Assembly (NCBI GenBank): GCA_902538495.1
Contig: CACBFJ010000005.1
Location: 20,169-84,168, forward strand
Source: an uncultured Pelagibacteraceae bacterium
Lineage (GTDB): Bacteria > Pseudomonadota > Alphaproteobacteria > Pelagibacterales > Pelagibacteraceae
Direction of reading: 5' to 3'
Length of the DNA: 64,000 nt
Shown here: piece by piece, positions 44,757 to 53,755 of the stretch
Position numbering within the stretch: position 1 is the stretch's first letter
Layout of the letters: each line of letters opens with the position of its first letter
Made by a program: the position numbers and the translations under genes
The notes under the pieces: generated by a model
Told to the model about the DNA's origin: nothing
The model's database searches: none
The model's input: the letters and a program-made list of their open reading frames with translations, nothing else

Positions 44757-45187
44757 GTATTAAATTTAACGGTAAAGAATTTCTACTCTCTTGTGAAGAT
44801 GGACAAGAAGAACAATTGGAAGAATTATTAATCCAATTAAATCAAAAGTTTAACAAACTTAAAAACAACCTTGGTAATTTAGGCGAAAATAAACTTTTAA
44901 TTATTACCGCCGTTAAAATTATGGATGAATACTATGAGACACAAAAAAAAGTAGAGCAAAAAAAAAAGGAGCTTAATGATTTGTCGAATAAGTTTAAAGA
45001 ACTTAAATCCTTAATATATGAATATAGAGATAAGAAGGAAAATGAAATTAGTAAGTTAAATACAAAGCATATTCATTTAAAAAACGAAATTGAGCTGAGT
45101 CAACAAAGTTATGAAAAATTAATTGATGAGGCCACGAATGAAATTTCAAATTTTGTAAAAAAAGCAAACTTAGAAAATTTGTCTTAA
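44744..45187 (+). CDS. zapA: Cell division protein ZapA
   Basis: 147 residues: N-terminal VSIKFNGKEFLLSCEDGQEEQLEELL globular head (the ZapA fold), IITAVKIMDEYYE, then a long coiled coil (about residues 65-135). ZapA binds and bundles FtsZ filaments at the Z-ring. It is longer than enterobacterial ZapA (~109) because of an extended coiled coil. It overlaps the coiled-coil gene by 13 bp. Confidence 0.82.
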   Translation: MANVSIKFNGKEFLLSCEDGQEEQLEELLIQLNQKFNKLKNNLGNLGENKLLIITAVKIMDEYYETQKKVEQKKKELNDLSNKFKELKSLIYEYRDKKENEISKLNTKHIHLKNEIELSQQSYEKLIDEATNEISNFVKKANLENLS

Positions 45188-45192
45188 ATTTT

Positions 45193-45738
45193 GTGAAAAA
45201 ATCTCAAATTAGAAAAAAATTTTTAAAACTTAGAGAAAATAAGTTACAAAAAGTTAAATCAATTAATCATAATGTTATTATCAAGCTTTTAAAAAAAAAA
45301 GGAATAAAAGGAAAAATAGTTGGAGGATATTACCCTTACAATAACGAGTTGGATTGTATTCAAATTTTGGAAAAATTAGAAAAGAAAAATTACATTATTT
45401 CTTTACCAAAAATAAAAAAAAACTTTCAAATGGATTTTATTCAATGGAGCTCCAAAGAGCCATTGGTTATAAATAAATTTGGTATACCAGAGCCAAGTAA
45501 TGGCAAAATAAAATTTCCAGATATATTGTTAATACCCTTATTGAGTTTTGATAAAAAATTAAACAGAGTAGGTTATGGGGGCGGTTTTTACGATAGATAT
45601 ATCCACAGAATAAAAAGAAAAAAAAAAACACTTCTTATTGGACTGGCGTACTCTTTTCAAAAAGTTAAAAGTATTCCTCTTAACAGATATGACAAAAAAC
45701 TTGATTTTGTAGTGACAGAAAAAAAAATTATAGAATGA
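45193..45738 (+). CDS. fthC: 5-formyltetrahydrofolate cyclo-ligase
   Basis: 181 residues starting at GTG 45193. IRKKFLKLRENKL, GGYYPYNNELD, LIPLLSFDKKLNRVGYGGGFYDRY and LIGLAYSFQ match the MTHFS family (ATP-binding GxGGGFYDR). It converts 5-formyl-THF to 5,10-methenyl-THF. The zapA-fthC neighbourhood is classical and often hosts 6S RNA, but the spacer here is 5 bp. Its stop overlaps the next ATG by 4 bp. Confidence 0.9.
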   Translation: MKKSQIRKKFLKLRENKLQKVKSINHNVIIKLLKKKGIKGKIVGGYYPYNNELDCIQILEKLEKKNYIISLPKIKKNFQMDFIQWSSKEPLVINKFGIPEPSNGKIKFPDILLIPLLSFDKKLNRVGYGGGFYDRYIHRIKRKKKTLLIGLAYSFQKVKSIPLNRYDKKLDFVVTEKKIIE

Positions 45739-46538
45739 GAATATTATTTTTAGGTGATGTTGTAGGTAGTTCAGGATGTTCAAAATTAGTTGAAAATCTT
45801 CCTTCTCAAAAAAAACAAAGAGAGATCGATTTCGTAATTGTAAATGGGGAAAATGCAGACGAAAGTGGGGTTGGTCTAACACAAAAAATTTGTGAAAAAT
45901 TCTTCTCAAGTGGAGTTGACGTAATTACGAGTGGGAATCATATTTGGGATCAAAAAGATATAATGAAATTCATTGAAAATGAAAAAAGAATACTGAGACC
46001 AAAAAATTTTTTTGAACCCTCTCCAGGAAAAGGGTTTGAAATTTTTATGACCGTTAATAATTTTAAAATTGGAGTTTTAAATTTAATTGGAAATGTTTTT
46101 ATGAAAAAAAGTAATGATGTTTTTGAAGCAGCAAATCAATTTATTAATAAGTTTAAACTGAAAGAGGATTTTGATTTTTTAGTCGTTGATTTTCATGGAG
46201 AAATTACAAGTGAGAAAAATGCAATTGGACATTTTTTCGATGGTAAGGCTTCGCTTGTGGTAGGCACACACACTCATATACCAACTAATGATGCAAGAAT
46301 TTTACAAAACGGTACTGCATATCAAACTGATGCAGGGATGTGTGGTGATTATGATTCAGTAATTGGGATGAACAAAAATAACTCATTAAACAGATTTACG
46401 AAAAAAGACTCTGTAAAACATTTTCCAGCAAATGGAGATTCTACTTTATGCGGAGTAATTGTTGAGTGTAACACAGAAACTGGTTTAGCTAATAAAGTTG
46501 AAAGTTATATTTTTGGAGAGCAATTAAAAAATAATTGA
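45735..46538 (+). CDS. YmdB-type metallophosphoesterase (TIGR00282 family)
   Basis: 267 residues: RILFLGDVVGSSGCSKL (metal Asp), VNGENADESGVGL (Glu/Asn ligands), DVITSGNHIWDQKDI (GNH), VDFHGEITSEK and VVGTHTHIPTNDARIL (two-His motif) define a dinuclear metal phosphodiesterase. The Bacillus relative YmdB cleaves cyclic nucleotides and affects RNA turnover and biofilm; the substrate here is unknown. It lies between fthC and yebC, 3 bp before yebC. Confidence 0.87.
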   Translation: MRILFLGDVVGSSGCSKLVENLPSQKKQREIDFVIVNGENADESGVGLTQKICEKFFSSGVDVITSGNHIWDQKDIMKFIENEKRILRPKNFFEPSPGKGFEIFMTVNNFKIGVLNLIGNVFMKKSNDVFEAANQFINKFKLKEDFDFLVVDFHGEITSEKNAIGHFFDGKASLVVGTHTHIPTNDARILQNGTAYQTDAGMCGDYDSVIGMNKNNSLNRFTKKDSVKHFPANGDSTLCGVIVECNTETGLANKVESYIFGEQLKNN

Positions 46539-46541
46539 TTT

Positions 46542-47264
46542 ATGGCCGGACATTCACATTGGGCAGGTATTAAACATAAAAAAGGGAAGGCAGATAAGGA
46601 AAGATCTAAATTATTCTCTAAGTTATCAAAAGAAATCACTGTTGCTGCAAAACTGGGAGATAAAGATCCAAATATGAATCCAAGATTAAGATCAGCCATA
46701 CAAGCAGCAAGATCTGCCAATATGCCTAAAGATAATATTGAGCGAGCTATTAATAAATCATCATTAAATAATAGTTCGAATTTTGAAAATTTAAGATATG
46801 AGGGTTTTGGACCAAATAAAGTTGCTGTTATTGTAGAAACATTAACAGATAACAAAAATAGGACAGCGTCAAATATAAGAACTATTTTTCAAAAATCTGG
46901 AGGTAGTCTTGGAACACAAGGCTCAGCATCTCATAATTTTACTCAACTGGGTGTCATAAAAATTGATAAAAATGAAATTTCAGAAGAAAAAATTTTAGAT
47001 TTAGCTATTGAAGCAGGTGCGGATGAATGTAAATCAAATACAGAATTACATGAAATTCAATGTTCAGTAGTCAATATATATAATATTAAAAAAGAGTTAG
47101 AGAAAAAAATTAGTAATTTTATATCTACTGGAATAGAATGGGTTCCACTAAACAATGTACAAATTCCAAAAGAAGATCATGAAATTTTAATAAATTTTTT
47201 TGTTTCATTGGAGGATGATGATGATGTTCAAAACGTATATTCAAATGCTGAATTTTTAAACTAA
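46542..47264 (+). CDS. yebC: YebC/PmpR-family translation/transcription factor
   Basis: 240 residues. MAGHSHWAGIKHKKGKADKERSKLFSKLSKEITVAAK is the highly conserved YebC start, followed by RLRSAIQAARSANMPKDNIERAI and GGSLGTQGSASHNF. YebC proteins act as DNA-binding regulators or ribosome-associated helpers for proline stretches. It is directly upstream of the RuvC-like gene, the place where ruvCAB is common in proteobacteria. Confidence 0.94.
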   Translation: MAGHSHWAGIKHKKGKADKERSKLFSKLSKEITVAAKLGDKDPNMNPRLRSAIQAARSANMPKDNIERAINKSSLNNSSNFENLRYEGFGPNKVAVIVETLTDNKNRTASNIRTIFQKSGGSLGTQGSASHNFTQLGVIKIDKNEISEEKILDLAIEAGADECKSNTELHEIQCSVVNIYNIKKELEKKISNFISTGIEWVPLNNVQIPKEDHEILINFFVSLEDDDDVQNVYSNAEFLN

Positions 47265-47267
47265 GTT

Positions 47268-47762
47268 ATGTTAATAATTGGTATAGATCCCGGTGTCTCT
47301 GGTTCGATTTGCTTTCTTAAAGATGGAAAAATTTTAGATGTAATTGAAATGCCAGTCATGAATGAAGGAAAAAAAAACAAAAAGCAGGTTAATGGAGCTC
47401 AAATTTATAATGAAATTACTAAAAAGATTAATAGCAATCCTGAAACTAACACAAGAGTTGTGATAGAGCATGTTACAGCTATGCCAGGGCAAGGAGTAAC
47501 AAGTATGTTTAATTTCGGTCAGTCTTTTGGAGTTTTAAAGGGTATTTGTTCTGCAATGAGGTTACCCATGTTTTTTGTTAGACCAGCAAAATGGAAAAGA
47601 TATTTTAATCTGATCAATTCCGAAAAAGATGCTAGTCGAACAAGGGCTATTGAGATATTTCCAGATTTCTCATCACAGTTATCAAAAAAGAAAGATTCAA
47701 ATAAGGCTGATGCTATATTAATCGCCAGTTTTTATTATGAAACTTATAAAATTGAGGAATAA
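47268..47762 (+). CDS. RuvC-like Holliday junction nuclease, phage-type subfamily
   Basis: 164 residues. IIGIDPGVSGSICFL holds the first catalytic Asp (D7), VVIEHVTAM the Glu, and SNKADAILIASF the last Asp, giving the RNase H-like RuvC fold. The body VTAMPGQGVTSMFNFGQSFGVLKG and FVRPAKWKRYF is the pattern of phage-type RuvC-like resolvases, not of canonical RuvC. It occupies the ruvC place after yebC, but ruvA and ruvB, usually adjacent, are not here: tolQ follows after 36 bp. It should resolve Holliday junctions; whether it partners with a RuvAB elsewhere is unknown. Confidence 0.85.
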   Translation: MLIIGIDPGVSGSICFLKDGKILDVIEMPVMNEGKKNKKQVNGAQIYNEITKKINSNPETNTRVVIEHVTAMPGQGVTSMFNFGQSFGVLKGICSAMRLPMFFVRPAKWKRYFNLINSEKDASRTRAIEIFPDFSSQLSKKKDSNKADAILIASFYYETYKIEE

Positions 47763-47798
47763 ATCTCAAAAAATAAGTCAAAATCATGACACATTTAA

Positions 47799-48488
47799 GT
47801 GAAAGAAGCTGGTATGGAAGCTGATATATCATCTCAAGCAGTTGGACTAGCCTCAAGTGCTGATTTTTCATTAATGAATTTGTTCATTAGAGCAGATATT
47901 GTGGTTAAGTCAGTCATTTTAATACTTATCGCCTGCTCAATTTATTCATGGGCTGTAATATTCGAAAAATTTAAGCTTTTCAAAAAAATTAATAAATCTA
48001 CAGAAGAATTTGAAAATAAGTTTTGGAACTCTAAGTCTGCAGAAACTTTTTATAATAATCTACCTGCAACCACTGAAGATCCAATGGCTTTACTTTTTAG
48101 GGATGCGATGCAAAATTTACTAAAAAGAAGATCAAAAACTGATTTGAACATTCGAATGACAACATTGCTAGAGACTGGAATTGAAAAACAAGTCACCAAA
48201 ATTAGTAAAGGCTTTACTTTTTTAGCTACAGTTGGATCAACAGCTCCGTTTATAGGTCTTTTTGGAACTGTTTGGGGAATTATGAATTCATTTCAGTCTA
48301 TTGCGATTTCTCGAAACACAAGCTTAGCAATAGTTGCACCTGGAATAGCAGAAGCTCTTTTTGCGACTGCTTTAGGTTTATTGGCTGCTATACCAGCAGT
48401 AGTCGCCTATAATAAATTTAATAATGACTCAATTAAATATTCTCAGAGATTAGAAAATTTTTCTAAAAGATTTTTAACAATTATTTAA
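47799..48488 (+). CDS. tolQ: Tol-Pal system inner-membrane protein TolQ
   Basis: 229 residues, starting GTG 47799 or the ATG at 47814. Three hydrophobic segments (about 32-50, 148-168, 186-206) and the motif GLFGTVWGIMNSFQSIA..IAPGIAEALFATALGLLAAIPAVVAYN match TolQ/ExbB. With TolR it forms the proton-driven motor that energises TolA at the division site and keeps the outer membrane attached. Three bp precede tolR. Confidence 0.94.
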   Translation: MKEAGMEADISSQAVGLASSADFSLMNLFIRADIVVKSVILILIACSIYSWAVIFEKFKLFKKINKSTEEFENKFWNSKSAETFYNNLPATTEDPMALLFRDAMQNLLKRRSKTDLNIRMTTLLETGIEKQVTKISKGFTFLATVGSTAPFIGLFGTVWGIMNSFQSIAISRNTSLAIVAPGIAEALFATALGLLAAIPAVVAYNKFNNDSIKYSQRLENFSKRFLTII

Positions 48489-48491
48489 TTA

Positions 48492-48908
48492 ATGGCTTTT
48501 AAATTTAATCGATCATCAAAAGAACCTATGAGTGAAATAAATGTTACACCGTTTGTAGATGTAATGCTTGTTCTTTTAATAATTTTTATGGTTACGGCTC
48601 CATTACTGACGGTTGGAGTGCAAGTTGATTTACCTGAAAGTTCTGCAGACTCACTTCCAGAGGAAGTTGAACCGTTGACGTTATCAATTAATTCTAAAGG
48701 AGAAATTTTCATACAAGAGTCGAAAGTAGAATATGAAAAAATCATCGCGAAGGTCTTAGCTGTCTCAAAAAATAGAACTGATACTCGAATTTATGTAAGG
48801 GGGGATAAAACTATAAATTATGGCAGAGTGCTTGAAATTATGGGTCTTTTATCTGGATCAGGTTTTACAAAAGTAGCTTTGATTTCAGAGCCATATAAGG
48901 AAAGGTAA
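48492..48908 (+). CDS. tolR: Tol-Pal system protein TolR
   Basis: 138 residues: MSEINVTPFVDVMLVLLIIFMVTAPLL is the single transmembrane helix with the proton-carrying Asp (VDVMLVLL), followed by a periplasmic domain with IYVRGDKTINYGRVLEIMGLL. ExbD/TolR family. It pairs with TolQ. Confidence 0.95.
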   Translation: MAFKFNRSSKEPMSEINVTPFVDVMLVLLIIFMVTAPLLTVGVQVDLPESSADSLPEEVEPLTLSINSKGEIFIQESKVEYEKIIAKVLAVSKNRTDTRIYVRGDKTINYGRVLEIMGLLSGSGFTKVALISEPYKER

Positions 48909-48912
48909 GAAA

Positions 48913-49722
48913 TTGAATAGGAGTGTAATAATATCCTCTGTTTTACATGCAGTATTTATATTTTTAACCGCAATGAGTTTGCCATTCTTAACAAAAAAAC
49001 CAATTGATCTTCCCCCAATTGTATCCATTGAGTTAATACAAATTACAGATAAAACAAATATTCCTTTTGCTCCTAAAGCAAAAAAGATTATTGAAGAGGT
49101 AAAAAAAAAAGAGGAAAAATTAGTATCTGAGCAAGCGCCACCTAAAAAAGTAAAAAAAATAAAACCTGACTCTGTTCCAATGCCTGATAATCTTGTGAAA
49201 AATGAAAAAGAAATTAAAGAGGATAAGCAAAATCCTGAGGTGGTAGACAATGAAGTTAAGCAAGTTTCAGAGTTTGAAAAGGATGAGCTTTTTGATCCGA
49301 ATAATATAGCAGCATTAATTGATAAATCAAAAGAGGAGACAGCTGAAACAACTAAGAAAGATGATAAAGTTACTCAAGATCAAAAAAGGAATGTTGAAAA
49401 TTCAAGTCTATCTCTAAGCGAGGAGGATGCTCTGAAGGCACAAATATTTGGATGCTGGAGTATACCTTTGGGTTTACCTTACAATGAGAATTTATTAGTA
49501 AGAATTAAATTGCAATTAAAGCGAGATGGTACAGTAGTTAAATCAGAGATTTTAGATCATGCAAGAATGAACAAACCTGGACAAGGTTTTTATAAAGTAT
49601 TAGCTGAAAGTGCACTTAGAGCTGTGAAATTATGTCAGCCACTAAGAGTTCCAACTACAGGTTATGAAAGATGGAAAGAATTACAACTAAACTTTGATGC
49701 GAGAGAAATGTTAGAAGGATAA
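48913..49722 (+). CDS. tolA: TolA-like protein of the Tol-Pal system
   Basis: 269 residues from TTG 48913; an ATG later would cut the membrane helix. The N-terminal helix SSVLHAVFIFLTAMSLPFL anchors it. A charged Lys/Glu-rich linker (about 55-175) follows, and the C-terminal domain (IFGCWSIPLGLPYNENLLVRIKLQLKRDGTVV) resembles TolA-C/TonB-C. It would transmit TolQR motion to TolB and Pal. The linker is shorter than in E. coli TolA. Confidence 0.85.
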   Translation: MNRSVIISSVLHAVFIFLTAMSLPFLTKKPIDLPPIVSIELIQITDKTNIPFAPKAKKIIEEVKKKEEKLVSEQAPPKKVKKIKPDSVPMPDNLVKNEKEIKEDKQNPEVVDNEVKQVSEFEKDELFDPNNIAALIDKSKEETAETTKKDDKVTQDQKRNVENSSLSLSEEDALKAQIFGCWSIPLGLPYNENLLVRIKLQLKRDGTVVKSEILDHARMNKPGQGFYKVLAESALRAVKLCQPLRVPTTGYERWKELQLNFDAREMLEG

Positions 49723-49731
49723 TATATATTT

Positions 49732-51075
49732 ATGAGAATTTTAATACATATTATAATCTATTTAGTTTTAATTCCCTCTAAGAGTTTTGGGCTGATTGAA
49801 GTTGATATTACTAGAGGGAATCTAGACCCACTCCCAATTGCAGTTTCACCTTTATCGATTGATGAAAATTCAAGGCAAAATTTCGAAAAAATTTTAAAAA
49901 AAAGAAATATTGGTGAAGAAATCTCAAAGATAATTGAGATAAATTTAAAAACATCTGGACTTTTTAATCCACTAAATAAAGATGCATTTTTACAAGCACC
50001 TGACATCGCAAATTTAAAACCAAGATTTGAAGATTGGAATTTAATTAAGGCTCAGGCATTAATTACAGGAAAAGTTAGCTACATAGATGAAAAGTTACGA
50101 GTTGAATTTAGACTTTGGGACGTACTTGCTGGAAAAGAAATGGTTGCACTGGCTTTTACAACTGTACCAACAAATTGGAGAAGAGTTGGACACATTATAA
50201 CTGATAAAATTTATCAGAGATTGACAGGAGAAAAAGGCTATTTTGATACAAGAATAATTTATGTTGCAGAAGAAGGTCCAAAAACAAAACGTATTAAAAA
50301 ATTAGCCATAATGGATCAAGATGGGGCAAATAATAAATTTTTAACTTTGGGTAATGAACTTGTTTTGACACCTAGATTTAACCCAACTAGCCAAATGGTG
50401 ACTTATCTTTCTTATTTCAGAAATTTACCTAGAGTATATCTTTTAGATATTGAGACAGGTACGCAGGAAGTTGTGGGTGATTTTCCTGGAATGACTTTTG
50501 CTCCACGATTTTCTCCGGATGGAAAAAAAATTATCATGAGTTTTGCGAAAGATGGTAATTCGGAAATTTATACTATGGATTTAGAAAATCGTATTGTAGA
50601 AAAAATTACAAATCATCCTTCAATTGATACTTCTCCTTCTTTTTCTCCAGACGGAAAATTTATTTGTTTTAATTCTGATAGAAGTGGTTATCAGCAAATC
50701 TATGTGATGAAAAGCGATGGGAGCAATGTTAAAAGAATTTCATTTGGCAAAGGTCTATACGGAACCCCTGTTTGGTCACCTAGAGGTGACTTAATAGCAT
50801 TTACAAAACTTCATAAGGGTAAATTTTATATTGGCGTTATGAGAGTAGATGGAAGCGGGGAAAGACTTTTGACTGAAAATTTTTATCAAGAAGCACCATC
50901 TTGGTCGCCTAATGGAAGAGTTTTAATATTTTATAGAGAGACTAAAACCGATGCTAAAGGGGAGGGATTTTCTGCCAAATTATGGTCCATTGATTTGACG
51001 GGCTATAATGAGAGAATGGTAAAAACCCCTACAGATGCTTCTGACCCATCATGGTCATCATTATTAAGCAATTAA
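49732..51075 (+). CDS. tolB: Tol-Pal system beta-propeller protein TolB
   Basis: 447 residues with an N-terminal signal peptide ([20 protein letters not shown]). An alpha/beta domain (about 22-150) is followed by a six-bladed propeller with repeated [31 protein letters not shown] and [12 protein letters not shown] motifs. Periplasmic; binds Pal. Full length. It follows tolA by 9 bp. Confidence 0.96.
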   Translation: MRILIHIIIYLVLIPSKSFGLIEVDITRGNLDPLPIAVSPLSIDENSRQNFEKILKKRNIGEEISKIIEINLKTSGLFNPLNKDAFLQAPDIANLKPRFEDWNLIKAQALITGKVSYIDEKLRVEFRLWDVLAGKEMVALAFTTVPTNWRRVGHIITDKIYQRLTGEKGYFDTRIIYVAEEGPKTKRIKKLAIMDQDGANNKFLTLGNELVLTPRFNPTSQMVTYLSYFRNLPRVYLLDIETGTQEVVGDFPGMTFAPRFSPDGKKIIMSFAKDGNSEIYTMDLENRIVEKITNHPSIDTSPSFSPDGKFICFNSDRSGYQQIYVMKSDGSNVKRISFGKGLYGTPVWSPRGDLIAFTKLHKGKFYIGVMRVDGSGERLLTENFYQEAPSWSPNGRVLIFYRETKTDAKGEGFSAKLWSIDLTGYNERMVKTPTDASDPSWSSLLSN

Positions 51076-51149
51076 TCCAATTTAGCTTGATTTTTTAACT
51101 TGAAACCTCTAATTAGTTGTGAAAAAGTCATGAATAAGAAATATTGATC

Positions 51150-51155
51150 AAGGAG
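51150..51155 (+). promoter_or_regulatory. Shine-Dalgarno of pal (AAGGAG)
   Basis: AAGGAG 5 bases before the ATG at 51161 is a clear ribosome-binding site; most genes in this window lack one this strong. It supports the chosen start and fits high expression of an abundant lipoprotein. The 85-bp gap after tolB probably also contains a pal promoter. Confidence 0.7.
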
Positions 51156-51160
51156 CAATA

Positions 51161-51640
51161 ATGAAATTAAACAAAATTCTTAGAAACACTTTATTAATAG
51201 TTTTTGCATGTTTTGCATTGTCTGCATGTGCAACATCTAAAAAAACTTCAGGTCAAATGCAAGGAGATGTTTATACTGGGACAGATACTGTTGAGTATTT
51301 AGCATCTGGAGTTCCTGATAGAGTATTTTTTGCAACCAATGAGTCAGTTTTGACAACAGCATCAAGAGAGACTTTAAGAAAACAAGCTGCCTACTTAAGA
51401 AAAAATTCAAAAATCACAATTGTGCTTGAAGGTCACGCAGATGAAAGGGGCACAAGAGAGTACAACTTAGCTCTTGGTGAAAGAAGAGCAAATGCTGCTA
51501 AAGATTATTTGATGACATATGGAATTTCTTCTAACAGAATTTCAGTCTTAAGCTATGGAAAAGAAAGACCAGTTGACTCAGGTTCTAACCCCTTAGCATG
51601 GTCGAAAAATAGAAGATCAGTAACAGTAAAAGCAAACTAG
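51161..51640 (+). CDS. pal: Peptidoglycan-associated lipoprotein Pal
   Basis: 159 residues: signal peptide with lipobox LSAC (Cys22 acylated), a short linker, then the OmpA-like domain VFFATNESVLT..TIVLEGHADERGTREYNLALGERRANA that binds diaminopimelate of peptidoglycan. It anchors the outer membrane to the cell wall and ends the Tol-Pal cycle. It is separated from tolB by 85 bp and followed by a strong terminator. Confidence 0.97.
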   Translation: MKLNKILRNTLLIVFACFALSACATSKKTSGQMQGDVYTGTDTVEYLASGVPDRVFFATNESVLTTASRETLRKQAAYLRKNSKITIVLEGHADERGTREYNLALGERRANAAKDYLMTYGISSNRISVLSYGKERPVDSGSNPLAWSKNRRSVTVKAN

Positions 51641-51651
51641 TTTTTTAATTT

Positions 51652-51690
51652 AAGACCTTTGAACACAACATGTTCAAGGGTCTTTTTTTT
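51652..51690 (+). terminator. Rho-independent terminator after pal
   Basis: GACCTTTGAAC (51654-51664), a 7-nt loop, then GTTCAAGGGTC (72-82) form an 11-bp stem with one G-U pair. Two flanking A-T pairs extend it, followed by a run of at least eight T. It ends the tol-pal unit; cpoB starts 29 bp later. Confidence 0.9.
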
Positions 51691-51718
51691 GCCATTATTT
51701 TAATAATAACCTTTACTA

Positions 51719-52702
51719 ATGAAAATGTTTGTTAAAAAATTTAACCTTGGGGTTATATTTATAATTTATTTTTTTCTATCTACATATTTAAATGCTGAAA
51801 ATCATAATATTTATGAAACTATAGAACAGTTGCAAAAAGATATTAAAACACTTGAGAGAGCAGTTTATTCAGGATCAACAAATTTAAATATTGAAAATAG
51901 TAACATTGATACGTCCTTAGACCCTAATTCAGAAGATGTATTAACAAGACATTTATTAAAACTTACAGAAATTGAAACTCAATTTCAAAATTTAACGAAT
52001 AGATTTGAAGAAATAAACTTTAAACTTGATAAATTATCAAATAGATTATCAAAGGTCCAAGCCGATAATCAAATAAGATTTCAAGATTTAGAGAATGCTT
52101 CGGTTCGTAATGATGATCAAAAGACTTTAACTCAAAATTCCAAAGATAAAATTTTACCTGGCAGCTCACAACCACAAGATCTCGGTTCAATATCTTATAA
52201 AGATACGAACACTAATGAAACAATTCAACAAACTCAATCAATAGATACAACTGCAACAGTAATTACAGAGTCTTTTCAAGCTGATGAAAAAATTCTTCCG
52301 AGCGAGCCGCCAGAAAATCAATACGAATTTGCAACAAGTTTTTTAAAGGTTGGTGATTACTCTACAGCAGAAAGAGCTTTTAGAGAATTTGTACAAACAA
52401 ACCCAGAGCACAAACTTGCTGGCAATGCACAATATTGGTATGCCGAAACTTTTAGAATTAGACAGTTATATACAGATGCAGCATCTGCGTATTTAGAAGG
52501 ATATCAAAAATATCCTAAGGGCGAAAAAGCTCCTGTCAATTTGTTAAAGTTAGGTGTATCTATGGTGCAAATAGGAGAGAAAGATCAAGGTTGTAAAATG
52601 ATCAATGGCGTCGAAAAACAGTATCCTGAGGCAAATCAGTCTGTGATACAAAAAGCTAAATATGAGTCCAAGAAATTTGAGTGTAAAAATCAAAATTCCT
52701 AA
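51719..52702 (+). CDS. cpoB: Cell division coordinator CpoB (YbgF-like)
   Basis: 327 residues: an N-terminal signal peptide (FIIYFFLSTYLNA), a coiled-coil region (about 28-140; LTEIETQFQNLTNRFEEINFKLDKLSNRL), an unstructured Thr/Gln linker, then three TPR repeats at about 200-325 (YEFATSFLKVGDYSTAERAF; NAQYWYAETFRI; EKAPVNLLKLGVSMV). CpoB coordinates peptidoglycan synthesis with Tol-driven outer-membrane constriction. Its stop is 41 bp inside the tilS frame. Confidence 0.88.
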   Translation: MKMFVKKFNLGVIFIIYFFLSTYLNAENHNIYETIEQLQKDIKTLERAVYSGSTNLNIENSNIDTSLDPNSEDVLTRHLLKLTEIETQFQNLTNRFEEINFKLDKLSNRLSKVQADNQIRFQDLENASVRNDDQKTLTQNSKDKILPGSSQPQDLGSISYKDTNTNETIQQTQSIDTTATVITESFQADEKILPSEPPENQYEFATSFLKVGDYSTAERAFREFVQTNPEHKLAGNAQYWYAETFRIRQLYTDAASAYLEGYQKYPKGEKAPVNLLKLGVSMVQIGEKDQGCKMINGVEKQYPEANQSVIQKAKYESKKFECKNQNS

Positions 52703-53690
52703 ATTTTTAAAAAATAAATTAAACAATAAAAAAATTGGTCAAATTTATAAGAAATTTGAGAAGTCAATAACTATTAATGAAAATTTTATAGTTGCGGTAT
52801 CTGGGGGCCCAGACAGTCTTGCGTTAGCTTTTCTTTGTAAAATTTATTCAATACAAAAAAAACTCAAAGTTAAATTTTTTATTATTGATCATAAACTAAG
52901 AGCAGATTCTACAATCGAGGCAAAAAACGTTAAAAAAATACTCAATAAATTTCAAATAAATACTGAGATTTTGTATTGGCGAGGAAAAAAGCCTACAAAT
53001 AATATTCAATCAGTGGCAAGAACAAAAAGGTTTGAATTTTTGATCTCAAAATGCAAAAAACTTCGGATAAAACATATAATACTGGGACATCATCAAGATG
53101 ACTTATTTGAAAATTTTTTTATAAGAATTCTTAGGGGTAGTGGATTAAAAGGTTTAATTTCATTTAGTAAAAAAACTAAATTACAAAACGTTACAATTCT
53201 AAGACCTTTGTTAGATCAAAAAAAAAAGGATTTAGTTTTTATTTCTAAAAAAGTTTTTGGTTTTTATGTTAAAGATCCATCTAATGATGATGAAAAATTT
53301 CAAAGAGTGAGAGTAAGAAAACTTTTGAAGGGTCTTAAAAATGACGGTTTAGATCGAAAAAAATTTAAAAAAACAATTGAAAATTTAAAATCATCAAATG
53401 ATGTTGTAAATTACTATGTTAAAAAAAATTTAGAAAATAATTCCTTTTTTTCACACACAAAAAAACATTTGATTTTAAATAACAAATTTTTTAAACAACC
53501 TCACGAAATAGTATTTAGATCGTTGTCTGATTCTTTAAATTTCGTGAGTAAAAATTATTATTCTGTCAGAGGAAAAAAAATTGATAAAATGATCAAAGAT
53601 ATTCAGAAAAGCTCGTTTTATAGGACCACATTAGGCAGTTGTTTGATCGAAAAGGTCAACCAAACGGTCATTATTTCAAAAGAACATTAA
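52662..53690 (+). CDS. tilS: tRNA(Ile)-lysidine synthetase TilS
   Basis: 342 residues. VAVSGGPDSLALAFL is the PP-loop ATP motif; ILGHHQDDLFENFFIRILRGSGLKGL is the second conserved block. It converts C34 of tRNA-Ile(CAU) to lysidine. ATG 52662 overlaps cpoB by 41 bp; a GTG at residue 8 is an alternative start. The C-terminal TilS domain seen in E. coli appears reduced. Confidence 0.88.
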   Translation: MSPRNLSVKIKIPKFLKNKLNNKKIGQIYKKFEKSITINENFIVAVSGGPDSLALAFLCKIYSIQKKLKVKFFIIDHKLRADSTIEAKNVKKILNKFQINTEILYWRGKKPTNNIQSVARTKRFEFLISKCKKLRIKHIILGHHQDDLFENFFIRILRGSGLKGLISFSKKTKLQNVTILRPLLDQKKKDLVFISKKVFGFYVKDPSNDDEKFQRVRVRKLLKGLKNDGLDRKKFKKTIENLKSSNDVVNYYVKKNLENNSFFSHTKKHLILNNKFFKQPHEIVFRSLSDSLNFVSKNYYSVRGKKIDKMIKDIQKSSFYRTTLGSCLIEKVNQTVIISKEH

Positions 53691-53755
53691 TTTTCATCCA
53701 CATTAACCAAAATTGCCACTTGTTTAATCTCAAATAATTCTTATTTTACAATATT

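Noticed and set aside
45188-45192. 6S RNA between zapA and fthC
   Set aside because: This is a classical site for ssrS, but only 5 bp separate the genes here.
45559-45909. 116-residue minus ORF across fthC and the YmdB-type gene
   Set aside because: Antisense to two well-supported genes; composition is low-complexity Phe/His.
48885-49250. 121-residue minus ORF in tolA
   Set aside because: Complement of the Lys/Glu-rich TolA linker.
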